Of a DNA stretch of 64,000 nt, positions 11,745-23,664 are shown piece after piece; the first letter of the stretch is position 1, and each line of letters begins with the position of its first letter. The notes under the pieces were generated by a model, which was not told the origin of the DNA, made no database searches, and was given only the letters and a program-made list of their open reading frames with translations. The position numbers and the translations under genes were made by a program. This DNA comes from Sipunculus nudus. Lineage: Eukaryota > Annelida > Sipuncula > Golfingiida > Sipunculidae. The stretch is taken from positions 62,001 to 126,000 of the forward strand of contig CM049307.1 in assembly GCA_026874595.1 (NCBI GenBank), in the 5' to 3' direction.

Positions 11745-13150
11745 GAGCACTTGTAACAGGAGATATACGTAGTTACATAGGCAAATATATTAGAAAACAC
11801 TTGCACGCGTGTAGTTTATGTACGAGAGCAATACTGAGACGTATACTTAGTCATGAGTTACGTTTTACGCTGGAGAGCAAGACGGAGACATCGTTAAGAG
11901 TTTAAGCATACTCTCGCTAGAGTCAAAGTTTTAAAGGTGGCTGAAGCGTGGCTAAAAGTACGGTCACTGGTATGAGCGGGATGCCGTCTCTACGACGAGT
12001 TTCTTCGCTAATACCTGCTCTATTGTCATGTAAAAATTAAACAAGGCAAAATCAGAAGGGGAAACTCTGGCATGGAAACAGCGAAATAAAAATGACGCCG
12101 ATTCCAAAGGGGGAACTTAGGAAACAAGACGAGTTTGATCGACCATTTACAATTTACGTATGTATTCTTGTTTTGTAAACCGATGTGGATTATTGCATTT
12201 TATGTATTGGCGGTTAAAATAATCTAATACACTATAACAGTGAACTATAAACATGTTGAATCTTACACTAGAACAAGTGGGAAACGAGAGTTACACGAGA
12301 GCTATTGGTCCGTATTAATATATAACTGTTTCTTGCATTATCTAGGTTTAGCGGGTTAAGTTAGGTAGATATTTTGATCAATATCTTGCAGCCATATCAT
12401 CCATATCATTATACCTTCAGCGAGTTACTCAGCTCCAACAGTGTGGACAAGGAGGTCAGGCCTCTATTTAGTTACAGAATTCCAAAGCAGGTGACAGCAC
12501 CAATCGTTTCGGTTGAATTGATTCTCGCATGCCCAGTCACCGGACATGCCCGAGCTGTTCCCATTTCAGTTGTAATGAACAAACTAAGTAACGTAAATCA
12601 TAACACAATGACTCGATTGTCATAAAAGCGCATATTTGTCAGCTAAAGAGCAGAGTCATATTAATTTATTTTGACATCAAAGAAACTCTAGAAATATTTG
12701 CCATACCTGTCACGTACACCTGAACTGTTAGACATGATCACGTGGACCTAGCCTTGGTGCAAGGCCAAGAACTTTACACAACTGAGGATCCGGTTCCTTA
12801 CCCCTGGTAGTTGTAAAATGATACATAATAAAACGTACACCACATCGCGAGGATGTGTTTCTCTTTATAACAATAATGATTATATACAAGGGGAAACCCG
12901 TAATAGACTTTTCAACAGGCTTATTTTATGAACAGAATAAATTGCTATAAAATCAAGATTTTGATGATCGTTTTGAAGGTACACTTTTCACTTGAAAATG
13001 TATCATTTCATAATGCATTCAAATAGTGTGAAGATATTTCTGGTAACTAACAAAACGTTATATTAGATACCGCGGCCGTGGGTAAATTTCCATGTGTACT
13101 GTTATATACATGGTTCCAAAGCTATAGTTCAAGAACTGTGTCATTTGTCT
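11745..13150. other. Non-coding stretch
   Basis: No gene was identified. The open frame at 12374-12625 has no splice or domain support. Confidence 0.4.
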
Positions 13151-13169
13151 GACCCCAGCAGGTCATATG

Positions 13170-13560
13170 AATACCCGTAACTACCTGTCATTGGTCGTGT
13201 TCCTCCGACAAACAGCAGTGACCGCGTGTTGAATCGGGCACGCAAACATTGCCCGCAACTTGAGGTCAATCAATTATTTGTTGCCACAAGTGAACTCGAG
13301 AAATACAGTGCTGTCATCTGGCGGCGAGGCGGCACACTACTTACTGGATCATTCACCTGTGACAACTGACCAATCATCTTCCTCACAGCCAAGACAGGTA
13401 TGTTATCAAGATGGCGGCAGTTCTGAGCGAGTGACGCGCTCGTGCAGTGTTATATCGCTTTCATACAAGACTGCATAACAGAAATAATAACGTTGAGCTC
13501 CTGAAAGGGGATTAAAAACGAGGCTGAGACAGTGCTGCAAACAGGTAGAGATAAGCGCTT
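13170..13560 (+). promoter_or_regulatory. CpG-rich TATA-less promoter-like region
   Basis: CpG dinucleotides are frequent here (GGCGGCGAGGCGGC, GCGAGTGACGCGCTCG) in contrast with the surrounding DNA. A CCAAT box lies at 13370-13374, and an AAGATGGCGGC motif (YY1-type, often at transcription start sites) at 13408-13418. A candidate untranslated first exon would run from about 13400 to a donor at 13544 (ACAG|GTAGAG). An alternative donor is at 13397 (AGACAG|GTATGT). The next plus-strand exon I can recognise is the 5'UTR/signal exon at 60032, so this may be that gene's promoter. The connection is inferred only from order and strand. Confidence 0.45.
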
Positions 13561-15890
13561 TGTTACTCTTTGAACTTCATGGTGTTTTTTTTAAGCCCCT
13601 GTGGTGGCTCTACGCGGAGCGATCTATTTATAGAATAAGCACGGAATGATTGGTGGCATAGTGCTGGGCGTCACAGGCTGACACAGTAGGATTTAATCAG
13701 GTGTTTATTAGACTTCGTGAAACAACATGAATTCACTGATATTCCTCGTGCAGAGCGCGAGACTTTTTGTTATGGAAAAATGTGAAGTTGTCTTAACTGA
13801 TGATTGACAGCTAGCATGGAAATTAACTTATCTAAATTTGATGATTGATATGAGCACATACGTTGTGCTTCTTTAATAATTTCATAGAAACATGTTTTTA
13901 TGATTGGGTCACGTTAAAATCAATTAATGCGAATTAATCACTGAAAAGTAAACTTCAAATTCATATTGATATATACTTTAATTTATATATTTAACATAGA
14001 TTGACAAACATAAATATCAATCATGGGCTCATCCCTCCTATTTTAGTGTTACTCCCTAAGTCAGTCTATTTTTGGAGCTTGCTTGCTTCAAGGGCAGTTG
14101 TATCAATAATGCATACAGGTAAAATACTGACATGTTAGTATTCAAGCAGGGGAGCGAGTATAGAATCCGGCCTACATCGGAGAAGGTGGAAAATTAATAA
14201 AGTTTTTTGGAGTGATTCTGTGTTCTGTGTTATTTTCTGTGTTCCATGACCTCCGTTCTCTCACCTTGGTTGTATGTGCAATCTGAAACATGAGATAAAT
14301 ACGTGAATTATTAGTACATCGGAACATGCAAAGATGTGATCATACAACTTGATTTGAACCACTGACCGCACGCCCAGAAGCCGTCTGCGTAACTAACTGT
14401 GCCACGAAGGCAAGTTGCAAGCGAGAGAAAAGCCAGGAAATTTAAGCCTATTCAAACTATTGTGAATGAATAAGTGCTCAAATGTCCACCAGATATCGCT
14501 GTGTTTTAGGGGTGGATTCTCAAAGGTTAAATATAGTACATGTAATAACGTGTAAATTCTGAAATGGTAATTGAGAATGTGAAGCAAAATAAAAAGCAGA
14601 ATGAGTGGTAAAAGACAGTAGAAATAAATTAAATGGGGGCTGGCCGCCCCCACACCCCCGCTGAAGTCACCCCCTTTGGATTGTTTTGTATGACGTCAGC
14701 ATAGTTTGTGCACAAGGAAACAACATGGCGAGACATAAACAGTGATGGATGGATACGTTAGTTGACGTTGAGGTGACAAGAAACAGCAAGTATATGAAGT
14801 TCACATATTAAGGACTGATTACACTTAAGATTAAGTTATTGAATATTCTTTGATGGCTTATGACAATTATTAAATGGTTCCAGCCAGTTAAGTACCCATT
14901 CTTGTCAGATGCAAATGTAGGCCGGATTCTATACTTGGGCCCAAGCGGGCAGGAACACCAGCACACCTACCATTGGGAATATACAATTTATTTAAATCTC
15001 TCTGATTTTACCATCAATATTAACTTCATGCAGGTAATCAAATTTTAAGTTAAAATTATATGGTTAATGTATTTGAATACTTTTTGCTAACTAAGCCATA
15101 TTAAAAAATTAAGTCCAAGACTTGGATGTTTGTTATTTGTGCTGCAGAGAAACTTGTTCTTAAGCATATATAGGCACCGTGTAATTCTGTTTTTTGGGAT
15201 AGATTGTGTATTAGTTCATAAATAGGACAATGCAGGTGATTATGGCATTATTATGCCACACAGCAGAAACAGAAACATAGTTTGATCCTTTATCATCCAT
15301 GCCATAAAGAGGATCTGAGCACCCTCTGTTTACAGGTTAAATGTGTATTTTTATTTGGAAAATTCATTTATCTTGATTGACTGCACAGTCTTCCATATGC
15401 TGGCACTCCTTTTTGGCTTTTAAAAGAAATGTTACTGAACCAGCCCTCAAGAGGCTTTCATGGTTCACAAAATCCAAGAGCCTGAGATATGTCACAGGTC
15501 CCACTGGCAATTTTACCTTTCTTTTACAACTTGAGCATATGACATAAGGTAAACATTAGGATACATGGTACATAGTGTATCCCACTGTGGTTCAAGTATT
15601 TTTTGTCATGCAGGCTGGTCTTTTGATTTGCCTGTCCCAGTTTGTCAGATGTGTTTCTTACAGTTATTGGTAGATGCAGTGCTCCCTGTTAATGCTGGTT
15701 ACTGGGCCAGTTTGGCGAGTTTCCTTCGATAATATGGTGATATTGTTATGAAATGGTGATAAGATAACAGGTAAGATAAAATCTAATTAGTCTACATAAG
15801 ATAAAGTCTGTATCATGATATATATGATAATAGCCACTCCTTGCTGAAACACAGTCACTAGGGTATATTTATAATTTTAATGCATCATAT
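13545..15890. other. Presumed intron 1, unique part, with a distant inverted pair
   Basis: No exon was recognised. The string TATAGAATCCGGCCTACA (14159-14176) recurs inverted at 14916-14933. A C-rich patch lies at 14645-14672. Confidence 0.4.
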
Positions 15891-15892
15891 TG

Positions 15893-16665
15893 TCTTGATG
15901 AACCTACAAAACACCAGATGTTTAATCTGTTTGTCTTGATGAAGCTAACAAAACACAATATGTTTAAACTGTTTATCGTGATATTTCTTGATGAAGCTGA
16001 CAAAACACCAGATATTAAACTGTTTGTCTTGATATTTCTTGTGAAGCTAACAAAACACCAGATCTTTAAACTGTTTGTCTTGATATTGTTTGATGAAGCT
16101 AACAAAACACCAGATGTTTAAACTGTTTGTCTTTGTATTTCTTGTGAAGCTAACAAAACACCAGATGTTTAAACTGTTTGTCTTGATATTTCTTGATGAA
16201 GCTAACAAAACACCAGATAATTTTAATTGTTTGTTTTGATATTTCTTGATGAAGCTAACAAAACACCAGATGTTTAAACTGTTTGTCTTGATATTTCTTG
16301 ATGAAGCTAACAAAACACCAGATGTTTAAACTGTTTGTCTTGATATTTCTTGATGAAGCTAACAAAACACCAGATGTTTAAACTGTTTGTCTTGATATTT
16401 CTTGATGAATCTAGAAAACACCAGATGTTCAAACTGTTTGTCTTGATGTTTCTTGATGAATCTAGAAAACACCAGATGTTTAAACTGTTTGTCTTGACAT
16501 TTCTTGATGAAGCCAACAAAACACCAGATGTTTAAACTTTTTGTCTTGATATTTCTTGATGAAGTTAACAAAACACAATATGTTTAAACTGTTTGTCTTG
16601 ATATTTCTTGTGAAGCTAACAAAACACGAGATGTTTAAACTGTTTGTCTTTATATTTCTTGATTG
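15893..16665. repeat. 52-bp minisatellite (~15 copies)
   Basis: The unit contains GATGAAGCTAACAAAACACC, then AGATGTTTAAACTGTTTGTC and TTGATATTTCTT. Landmark spacing is 51-53 bp (16108, 16159, 16211, 16264, 16316, 16368). Because 52 is not a multiple of 3, short frames appear on both strands and repeat the same peptide. These are artefacts. Confidence 0.93.
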
Positions 16666-16903
16666 ACTGTCAAGTCTTTATTGTCATGTTTTCCTGGAGA
16701 CATAAATTAAGAAGGATCTGCAAACTTATTGTGTACAGGGTTGGCAGTCTTCCTGAGAGATAGATATTTCTTCCCATCCCAGGGAAATTTCCGGGAATTC
16801 AGGGAAGTTTCTGGGATGTACAGGAAGAAGGAAACATTTGACATTTTCCACAAATTTTTATTAAATATTTACAAATATATATCTCCTACTTGTTTATGAA
16901 GAT

Positions 16904-19900
16904 GATTTATTTTATTACTGATGTGAGAGCCTTCAATAACCATATTGATTCTTGTCAGACCAATCGATAACCTTATTGTTTCCTGTCAGAGCCATCATTT
17001 GCCATATTGATTCCTTTCAAAGCCATCAATAACCGTATTGATTCCTGTCAGAGCCATCAATAGCTGTATTGCTTCCTGTCAGAGCCATCAGTAGCCGTAT
17101 TGATTCCTGTCAGAGCCTTCAATAGCTGTATTGATTCCTGTCAGAGCCATCAATAGCCGTATTGATTCCTGTCAGAGCCATCAATAACCGTATTGATTCC
17201 TGTAAGAGCCGTTAATAGCTGTATTGATTCCTGTCAGAGCCATCAATAGCCATATTGATTCCTGTCAGAGCTGTCATTTTAGCTGTATTGATTCCTTTTA
17301 GAGCCATCAATAGCGTTATTGATTCCTTTCAGAGCCATCAGTAACCATATTGATTCCTGTTAGAGCTTTCATTAGCTGTATTGATTCCAGTCAGAGCTAT
17401 CAATAACTGTATTGATTCCTGTCAGAGCCATCAATAGCGTTATTGATTCCTGTCAGAGCCATCAATAACAGTATTGATTCCTTTCAGAGCCATCAATAAC
17501 CGTATTGATTCCTGTCAGAGCTGTCATTAGCTGTATTGATTCCTGTCAGAGCTATCAATAACTGTATTGATTGCTGTCAGAGCCATCAATAACCATATTG
17601 ATTCCTGTCAGAGCCATCAATAACAGTATTGATTCCTTTCAGAGCCATCAATAGCGTTATTGATTCCTGTCAGAGCTGTCATTAGCTGTATGATTCCTGT
17701 CAGAGCTATTAATAACTGTATTGATTCCTGTCAGAGCCATCAATAGCCTTATTGATTCCTGTCAGAGCCATCAATAGCGTAATTGATTCCTGTCAGAGCC
17801 ATCAATAACAGTATTGATTCCTTTCAGAGCCATCAATAACCGTATTGATTCCTGTCAGAGCTGTCATTAGCTGTATGATTCCTGTCAGAGCTATCAATAA
17901 CTGTATTGGTTCCTGTCAGAGCCATCAATAGCGTTATTGATTCCTGTCAGAGCCATCAATAGCGTTATTGATTCCTGTCAGAGCCATCAATAACAGTATT
18001 GATTCCTTTCAGAGCCATCAATAACTGTATTGATTTCTGTCAGAGCTGTCATTAGCTGTATTGATTCCTGTCAGAGCTATCAATAACTGTATTGATTCCT
18101 TTCAGAGCCATCAATAACCATATTGATTCCTGTCAGAGCCATCAATAGCCATATTGATTCCTTTCAGAACCATCAATAATTGTATTGATTCCTTTCAGAG
18201 CCATCAATAGCCATATTGATTCCTTTCAGAGCCATCAATAACCATATTGATTCCTGTCAGAGCCATTGATTTATTTTATTACTGATGTGAGAGCCTTCAA
18301 TAACCATATTGATTCTTATCAGACCAATCAATAACCTTATTGTTTACTGTCAGAGCCATCATTTGCCATATTGATTCCTTTCAAAGCCATCAATAACCAT
18401 ATTGCTTCCTGTCAGAGCCATCAGTAATCGTATTGATTCCTGTCAGAGCATTCAATAGCTGTATTGATTCCTGTCAGAGCCATCAATAGCCGTATTGATT
18501 CCTGTCAGAGCCATCAATAGCTGTATTGATTCCTGTAAGAGCCATCAATAGCGTTATTGATTCCTGTCAGAGCTGTCATTAGCTGTATTGATTCCTGTCA
18601 GAGCCATCAATAACTGTATTGATTCCTGTCAGAGCCGTCAATAGCTGTATTGATTCCTGTCAGAGCCATCAATAGCCTTATTGATTCCCGTCAGAGCTGT
18701 CAATAATCGTATTGATTCCTTTCAGAGCCATCAATAACCATATTGATTCCTGTTAGAGCTGTCATTAGCTGTATTGATTCCAGTCAGAGCTATCAGTAAC
18801 TGTATTGATTCCTGTCAGAGCCATCAATAGCGTTATTGATTCCTGTCAGAGCCATCAATAGCGTTATTGATTCCTGTCAGAGCCATCAATAACAGTATTT
18901 ATTCCTGTCAGAGCTGTCATTAGCTGTATGATTCCTGTCAGAGCTATCAATAACTGTATTGATTCCTGTTAGAGCTGTCATTAGCTGTATGATTCCTGTC
19001 AGAGCTATCAATAACTGTATTGATTCCTGTCAGAGCCATCAATAGCGTTATTGATTCCTGTCAGAGCCATCAATAGCGTTATTGATTCCTGTCAGAGCCA
19101 TCAATAACAGTATTGATTCCTTTCAGAGCCATCAATAACCATATTGATTCCTGTCAGAGCTGTCATTAGCTGTATTGATTCCTGTCAGAGCCATCGATAG
19201 CCATATTGATTCCTTTCAGAGCCATCAATAACCATATTGATTCCTGTCAGAGCCATCAATAGCCATATTGATTCTTTTCAGAACCATCAATAATCGTATT
19301 GATTCCTTTCAGAGCCATCAATAGCCATATTGATTCCTTTCAGAGCCATCAATAACCATATTGATTCCTGTCAGAGCCATTGATTTATTTTATTACTGAT
19401 GTGAGAGCCTTCAATAACCATATTGATTCTTGTCAGACCAATCAATAACCTTATTGTTTACTGTCAGAGCCATCATTTGCCATATTGATTCCTTTCAAAG
19501 CCATCAATAACCGTATTGCTTCCTGTCAGAGCCATCAGTAGCCGTATTGATTCCTGTCAGAGCGATCAATAGCCGTATTGATTCCTGTCAGAGCCATCAA
19601 TAGCTGTATTGATTCCTGTAAGAGCCATCAATAGCGTTATTGATTCCTGTCAGAGCTGTCATTAGCTGTATTGATTCCTGTCAGAGCCATCAATAACTGT
19701 ATTGATTCCTGTCAGAGCCGTCAATAGCTGTATTGATTCCTGTCAGAGCCGTTAATAGCTGTATTGATTCCTGTCAGAGCCATCAATAGCCTAATTGATT
19801 CCCGTCAGAGCTGTCAATAATTGTATTGATTCCTTTCAGAGCCATCAATAACCATATTGATTCCTGTTAGAGCTGTCATTAGCTGTATTGATTCCAGTCA

Positions 19901-21110
19901 GAGCTATCAGTAACTATTGTTTCCTTTCAGAGCCATCAATAGCGTTATTGATTCCTGTCAGAGCCATCAGTAACACTATTGATTCCTTTCAGAGTCATCA
20001 AAAACCGTATTGATTCCTGTCAGAGCTGTCATTAGCTGTATGATTCCTGTCAGAGCTATCAATAACTGTATTGATTGCTGTCAGAGCCATCAATAGCTAT
20101 ATTGATTCCTGTTAGAGCCATCAGTAGCCATATTGATTCCTTTCAGAACCATCAATAATTGTATTGATTCCTTTCGGAGCCATCAATAACCATATTGATT
20201 CCTGTCAGAGCCATCGATAGCCATATTGATTCCTTTCAGAACCATCAATAATCGTATTGATTCCTTTCAGAGCCATCAATAACCATATTGATTCCTGTCA
20301 GAGCCATCGATAGCCATATTTATTCCAATAAGAACCATCAATAATTGTATTGATTCCTTTCGGAGCCATCAATAACCATATTGATTCCTGTCAGAGCCAT
20401 CGATAGCCATATTGATTCCTTTCAGAACCATCAATAATCGTATTGATTCCTTTCAGAGCCATCAATAACCATATTGATTCCTGTCAGAGCCATCGATAGC
20501 CATATTTATTCCTTTAAGAACCATCAATAATTGTATTGATTCCTTTCGGAGCCATCAATAACCATATTGATTCCTGTCAGAGCCATCAATAGCCATATTG
20601 ATTCCTTTCAGAACCATCAATAATTGTTTTGATTCCTTTCGGAGCCATCAATAACCATATTGATTCCTGTCAGAGCCATCGATAGCCATATTGATTCCTT
20701 TCAGAACCATCAATAATTGTATTGATTCCTTTCAGAGCCATCATTAACCATATTGATTCCTGTCAGAGCCATCCATAGCCATATTGATTCCTTTCAGAAT
20801 CATCAATAATTGTATTGATTCCTTTCAGAGCCATCAATCAATAACCATATTGATTCCTGTCAGAGCCATCAATAGCCATATTGATTCCTTTCAGAACCAT
20901 CAATAATTGTATTGATTCCTTTCAGAGCCATCAATAACCATATTTATTCCTGTCAGAGCCATTGATAGCCATATTGTTTCCTGTCAGATCCATCAATGAC
21001 CTTATTGATTCCTTTCAGAGCCATCAATAGCCGTATTGATTCCTTTCAGAGCCATCAATAGCCGTATTGATTCCTGTCAGAGCCATTAATAGTTGGATAG
21101 CCATCAATAG
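16904..21110. repeat. 31-bp satellite array with higher-order repeats (~135 units)
   Basis: The basic unit is 31 bp (ATTGATTCCTGTCAGAGCC followed by ATCAATAACCGT, with variants AGCGTT, AGCTGT, AACAGT). Each unit begins ATTGAT and has ATCAAT 19 bases on, so every copy can form a short hairpin. The unusual segment GATTTATTTTATTACTGATG occurs at 16904, 18268 and 19382, marking higher-order copies of about 1364 and 1114 bp. From about 20175 a tighter 93/186-bp register (3 or 6 units) takes over, marked by CGGAGCC at 20175, 20361, 20547 and 20640. Confidence 0.95.
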
Positions 21111-21179
21111 GGATAAAGTAATGCCTCTGTTCATGCGTCCATCCCTCTGTCTGTCCGTCTGATCATCCAGAATTGGCTT

Positions 21180-21915
21180 GTGGGTCGATTTCAAGTCAAA
21201 TCATTTGACCAAAACCTTTCATCTTGCACATGTGCCCCACCCACCCATAGATGAAGAATCCTATCAATTTTGAGGTCACGGGGTCAAAGGTCACAGCCAC
21301 AGGACCCACTTCTTGGATAAGCTTGTGGACCCATTTTATGCCAAGTTTTTCAACCTTTCATCTTTGCAAATATGGCTCACTTACCCATGGATAAAGAACC
21401 CTATCGATTTTGAGGTCACAAGGTCAAAGGTCACGGCCACTTCTTGAAAAGCTTGTGGACCAAAATAAAGCCAAATTGTTTGACCAAAATCTTTTATCTT
21501 GCACTTATGGCTCACCCACCAGTGGATGAAGACCTCTATCGATTTTGAGGTCACAGGTCACAGCCACAAGGCCTACTTCTTGGAAAAGCTTGGGACCCAT
21601 TTAAAGCTTTAACTGTTTAACCAAAACCTTTCATCTTGCAAATATGGCTCATCCACCCATGGATGAAGAACCTATTTAGTTCATTCTGCAAATATGGTTC
21701 ACCCACCCATGGAAGAAAAAACCTATCGATTTTGAGGTCACAGGGTCAATTAAAGGTCATGGCCACAAGGCCCAATTCTTGAAAAAGTGTGTGCACCCAT
21801 TTGAAGCTTAACTGTGTGACCAAAACCTTCATCTTGCACTTATGGTTCACCCACCCATGGATGAAGAACCTTTTTAGTTGGAGGTCACAGGAGCAAAGGT
21901 CAAGGCCAGAGAGCT
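21180..21915. repeat. ~140-bp tandem repeat rich in AGGTCA half-sites (5 copies)
   Basis: The marker GAGGTCAC falls at 21272, 21412, 21547, 21734 and 21881 (spacing 135-187 bp). Units share ATCTTGCA..TATGGCTCACCCAC, GATGAAGAACCCTATCGATT and AAGCTTGTGGACCCATTT. Perfect or near-perfect direct repeats of the nuclear-receptor half-site occur in it: AGGTCAAAGGTCA at 21421-21433 and GGGTCAAAGGTCA at 21281-21293. Confidence 0.85.
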
Positions 21916-23660
21916 GCCCTCCTCAGTTTCACACTGTGTTATACACATATTCTAATTATGCTCTGTGCAAGGGGATGCTCCTCTTTGTTTCTGTGATAAT
22001 CAAAACGTTATATCAACATTATATTCTCTTAATAACAACACTAAAATTGACTCTCTTGTTTGTGTTAGATGTGACATCTTTCTGAGCATTTTTCTGGAGC
22101 TCACACGGATTTGCAGACAATTTTATTTTTGGGGTTTGTGTGCAAGTGCAAGAATTTCATGAATGACTGGAGTTGGAGATTTCCTTTGCCGCTATAGAGA
22201 AATTAGAAGGATGATGATAATTTGAATGTTTAATAAAAACCACTGTCTGAATTTTTAAATAAATGTAAAATGGTATTTATTAGGAAGATGAAACCAGATG
22301 ATCTTGGACATGGACATGCCAGTCATATTGTGCAAATTACCTTTGACAGCCTGTCCCTGACATAGAATGGCAATGCCAGTCAACAGCCCATTGCACGTGA
22401 ATATAGCTGCTTGAATAAATAACTGTATATCTTGCCTGAGTAAATAACTGCATGTAACTCTGAGTAATATCCTGCCTGAGTTAATAACTGCAACTCGAGT
22501 TATCCTGCAGTAGTCATTGTAGTATGTCCTTTAGCACTTTTACAAATTCATATATTTGAGAGAGTGAAATCTATTGCAAGTGATTTTGTTTTAATTTTCA
22601 AATGGAGCTTTTTTTCCCAAATAATTGACAGATAACAGCATTTATTTGTATATTTATTTATTTCAGTATTAAATAGGCTTAAAAATAGTTTCAAACTGGT
22701 ACACTAGTTAGACAGAAAAGTCTAGGAATTTAAGTGACCACTCAGTCCTTTGACCAAGACAAATAATCTAAATAGTTGAGAGTCCAGCTTTTGGTTCTGA
22801 CTGGATCGAGGAGAGAATTGGATTCAACTCCATCAAAATAAGAGGTGATCTTGATGGAGTTAAAGGTCCTACCTATTCATGCCTGTTTTATTTTGCTTGT
22901 TTCAGCTCATTAAAATACAACAAAGATGGTGTGTTACTTTAGTTTGTCCTGCAGATTGTAAACAAAAATATTGACTAAAATGGGCAGTTCTTTGCCAAAG
23001 AGCAGATTAAGTGTTAGGAACTTATTGTGGCATACATTCATCATGATACTAGTTTATTTTTCTGAATTTTTCTTATCATAAAATATAACTTATAAAACTG
23101 AGATGCTTAGAAGTGATAAATAAGTGTTCCCTCAGACTGTGTGAATAATTGAGTATATATTATAAGGTCAGGTATAAGAGAGGTATATATTATTCTGTTT
23201 AAAAAATATGTTTTTAACAGGGTGCAACTGTTACTTAAAAGTACACACTCAGCACCGCCTTGTTTTACCTGAAGCCAGTTACCTTTAGGGCTTTAAATCC
23301 CATTAAATTAGAAGCCTTTGATGTCACTGCAGTGCTGTCAGGGCTATTTTCCACAGCACTGCAGCCACAGGACTTTTTATCAATCAGCTTTCACATTCAG
23401 AGGTGTCTGAGATCGAAACAGACAAAACACAGGCCAGGCTCAGATGAAGGAGTGTCCTCCTTTTGTGGCTTCTGAGGTACCAATGGAAAAAATAATTAGA
23501 AATAATCATTAAGGACCTTTAACATCAGTCATATATTATATGTCAAAGGTAAAAATGACTGGGAACTGGATAAAATGACATTTAAAAGGTTAGAATAGGG
23601 GCAGTTTCCCAATGTTTCCATAGCACCAGCAGGAGAAATTTCATCACCATCAGTAGGATA
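21916..23660. other. Presumed intronic DNA with two perfect hairpins
   Basis: Mostly AT-rich and otherwise featureless. Two clean inverted repeats stand out: AACTCCATCAA/TTGATGGAGTT at 22826-22836 and 22851-22861, and CTGCAGTGCTGT/ACAGCACTGCAG at 23327-23338 and 23353-23364. The latter sits in a less AT-rich block (23260-23475) that is open in one frame, but I see no exon borders I trust. Confidence 0.45.
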
Positions 23661-23664
23661 CAGT

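Noticed and set aside
9847-11750. Target-site duplication of the 10-kb LTR element
   Set aside because: Only GAG is shared by the two flanks, which is expected by chance.
15869-16571. Short frames on both strands with repeating peptide
   Set aside because: They arise from the 52-bp minisatellite and shift frame from unit to unit.
16904-21110. CRISPR-like regular repeat array
   Set aside because: Units are directly adjacent with no unique spacers, and the surrounding DNA is clearly animal; it is a satellite.
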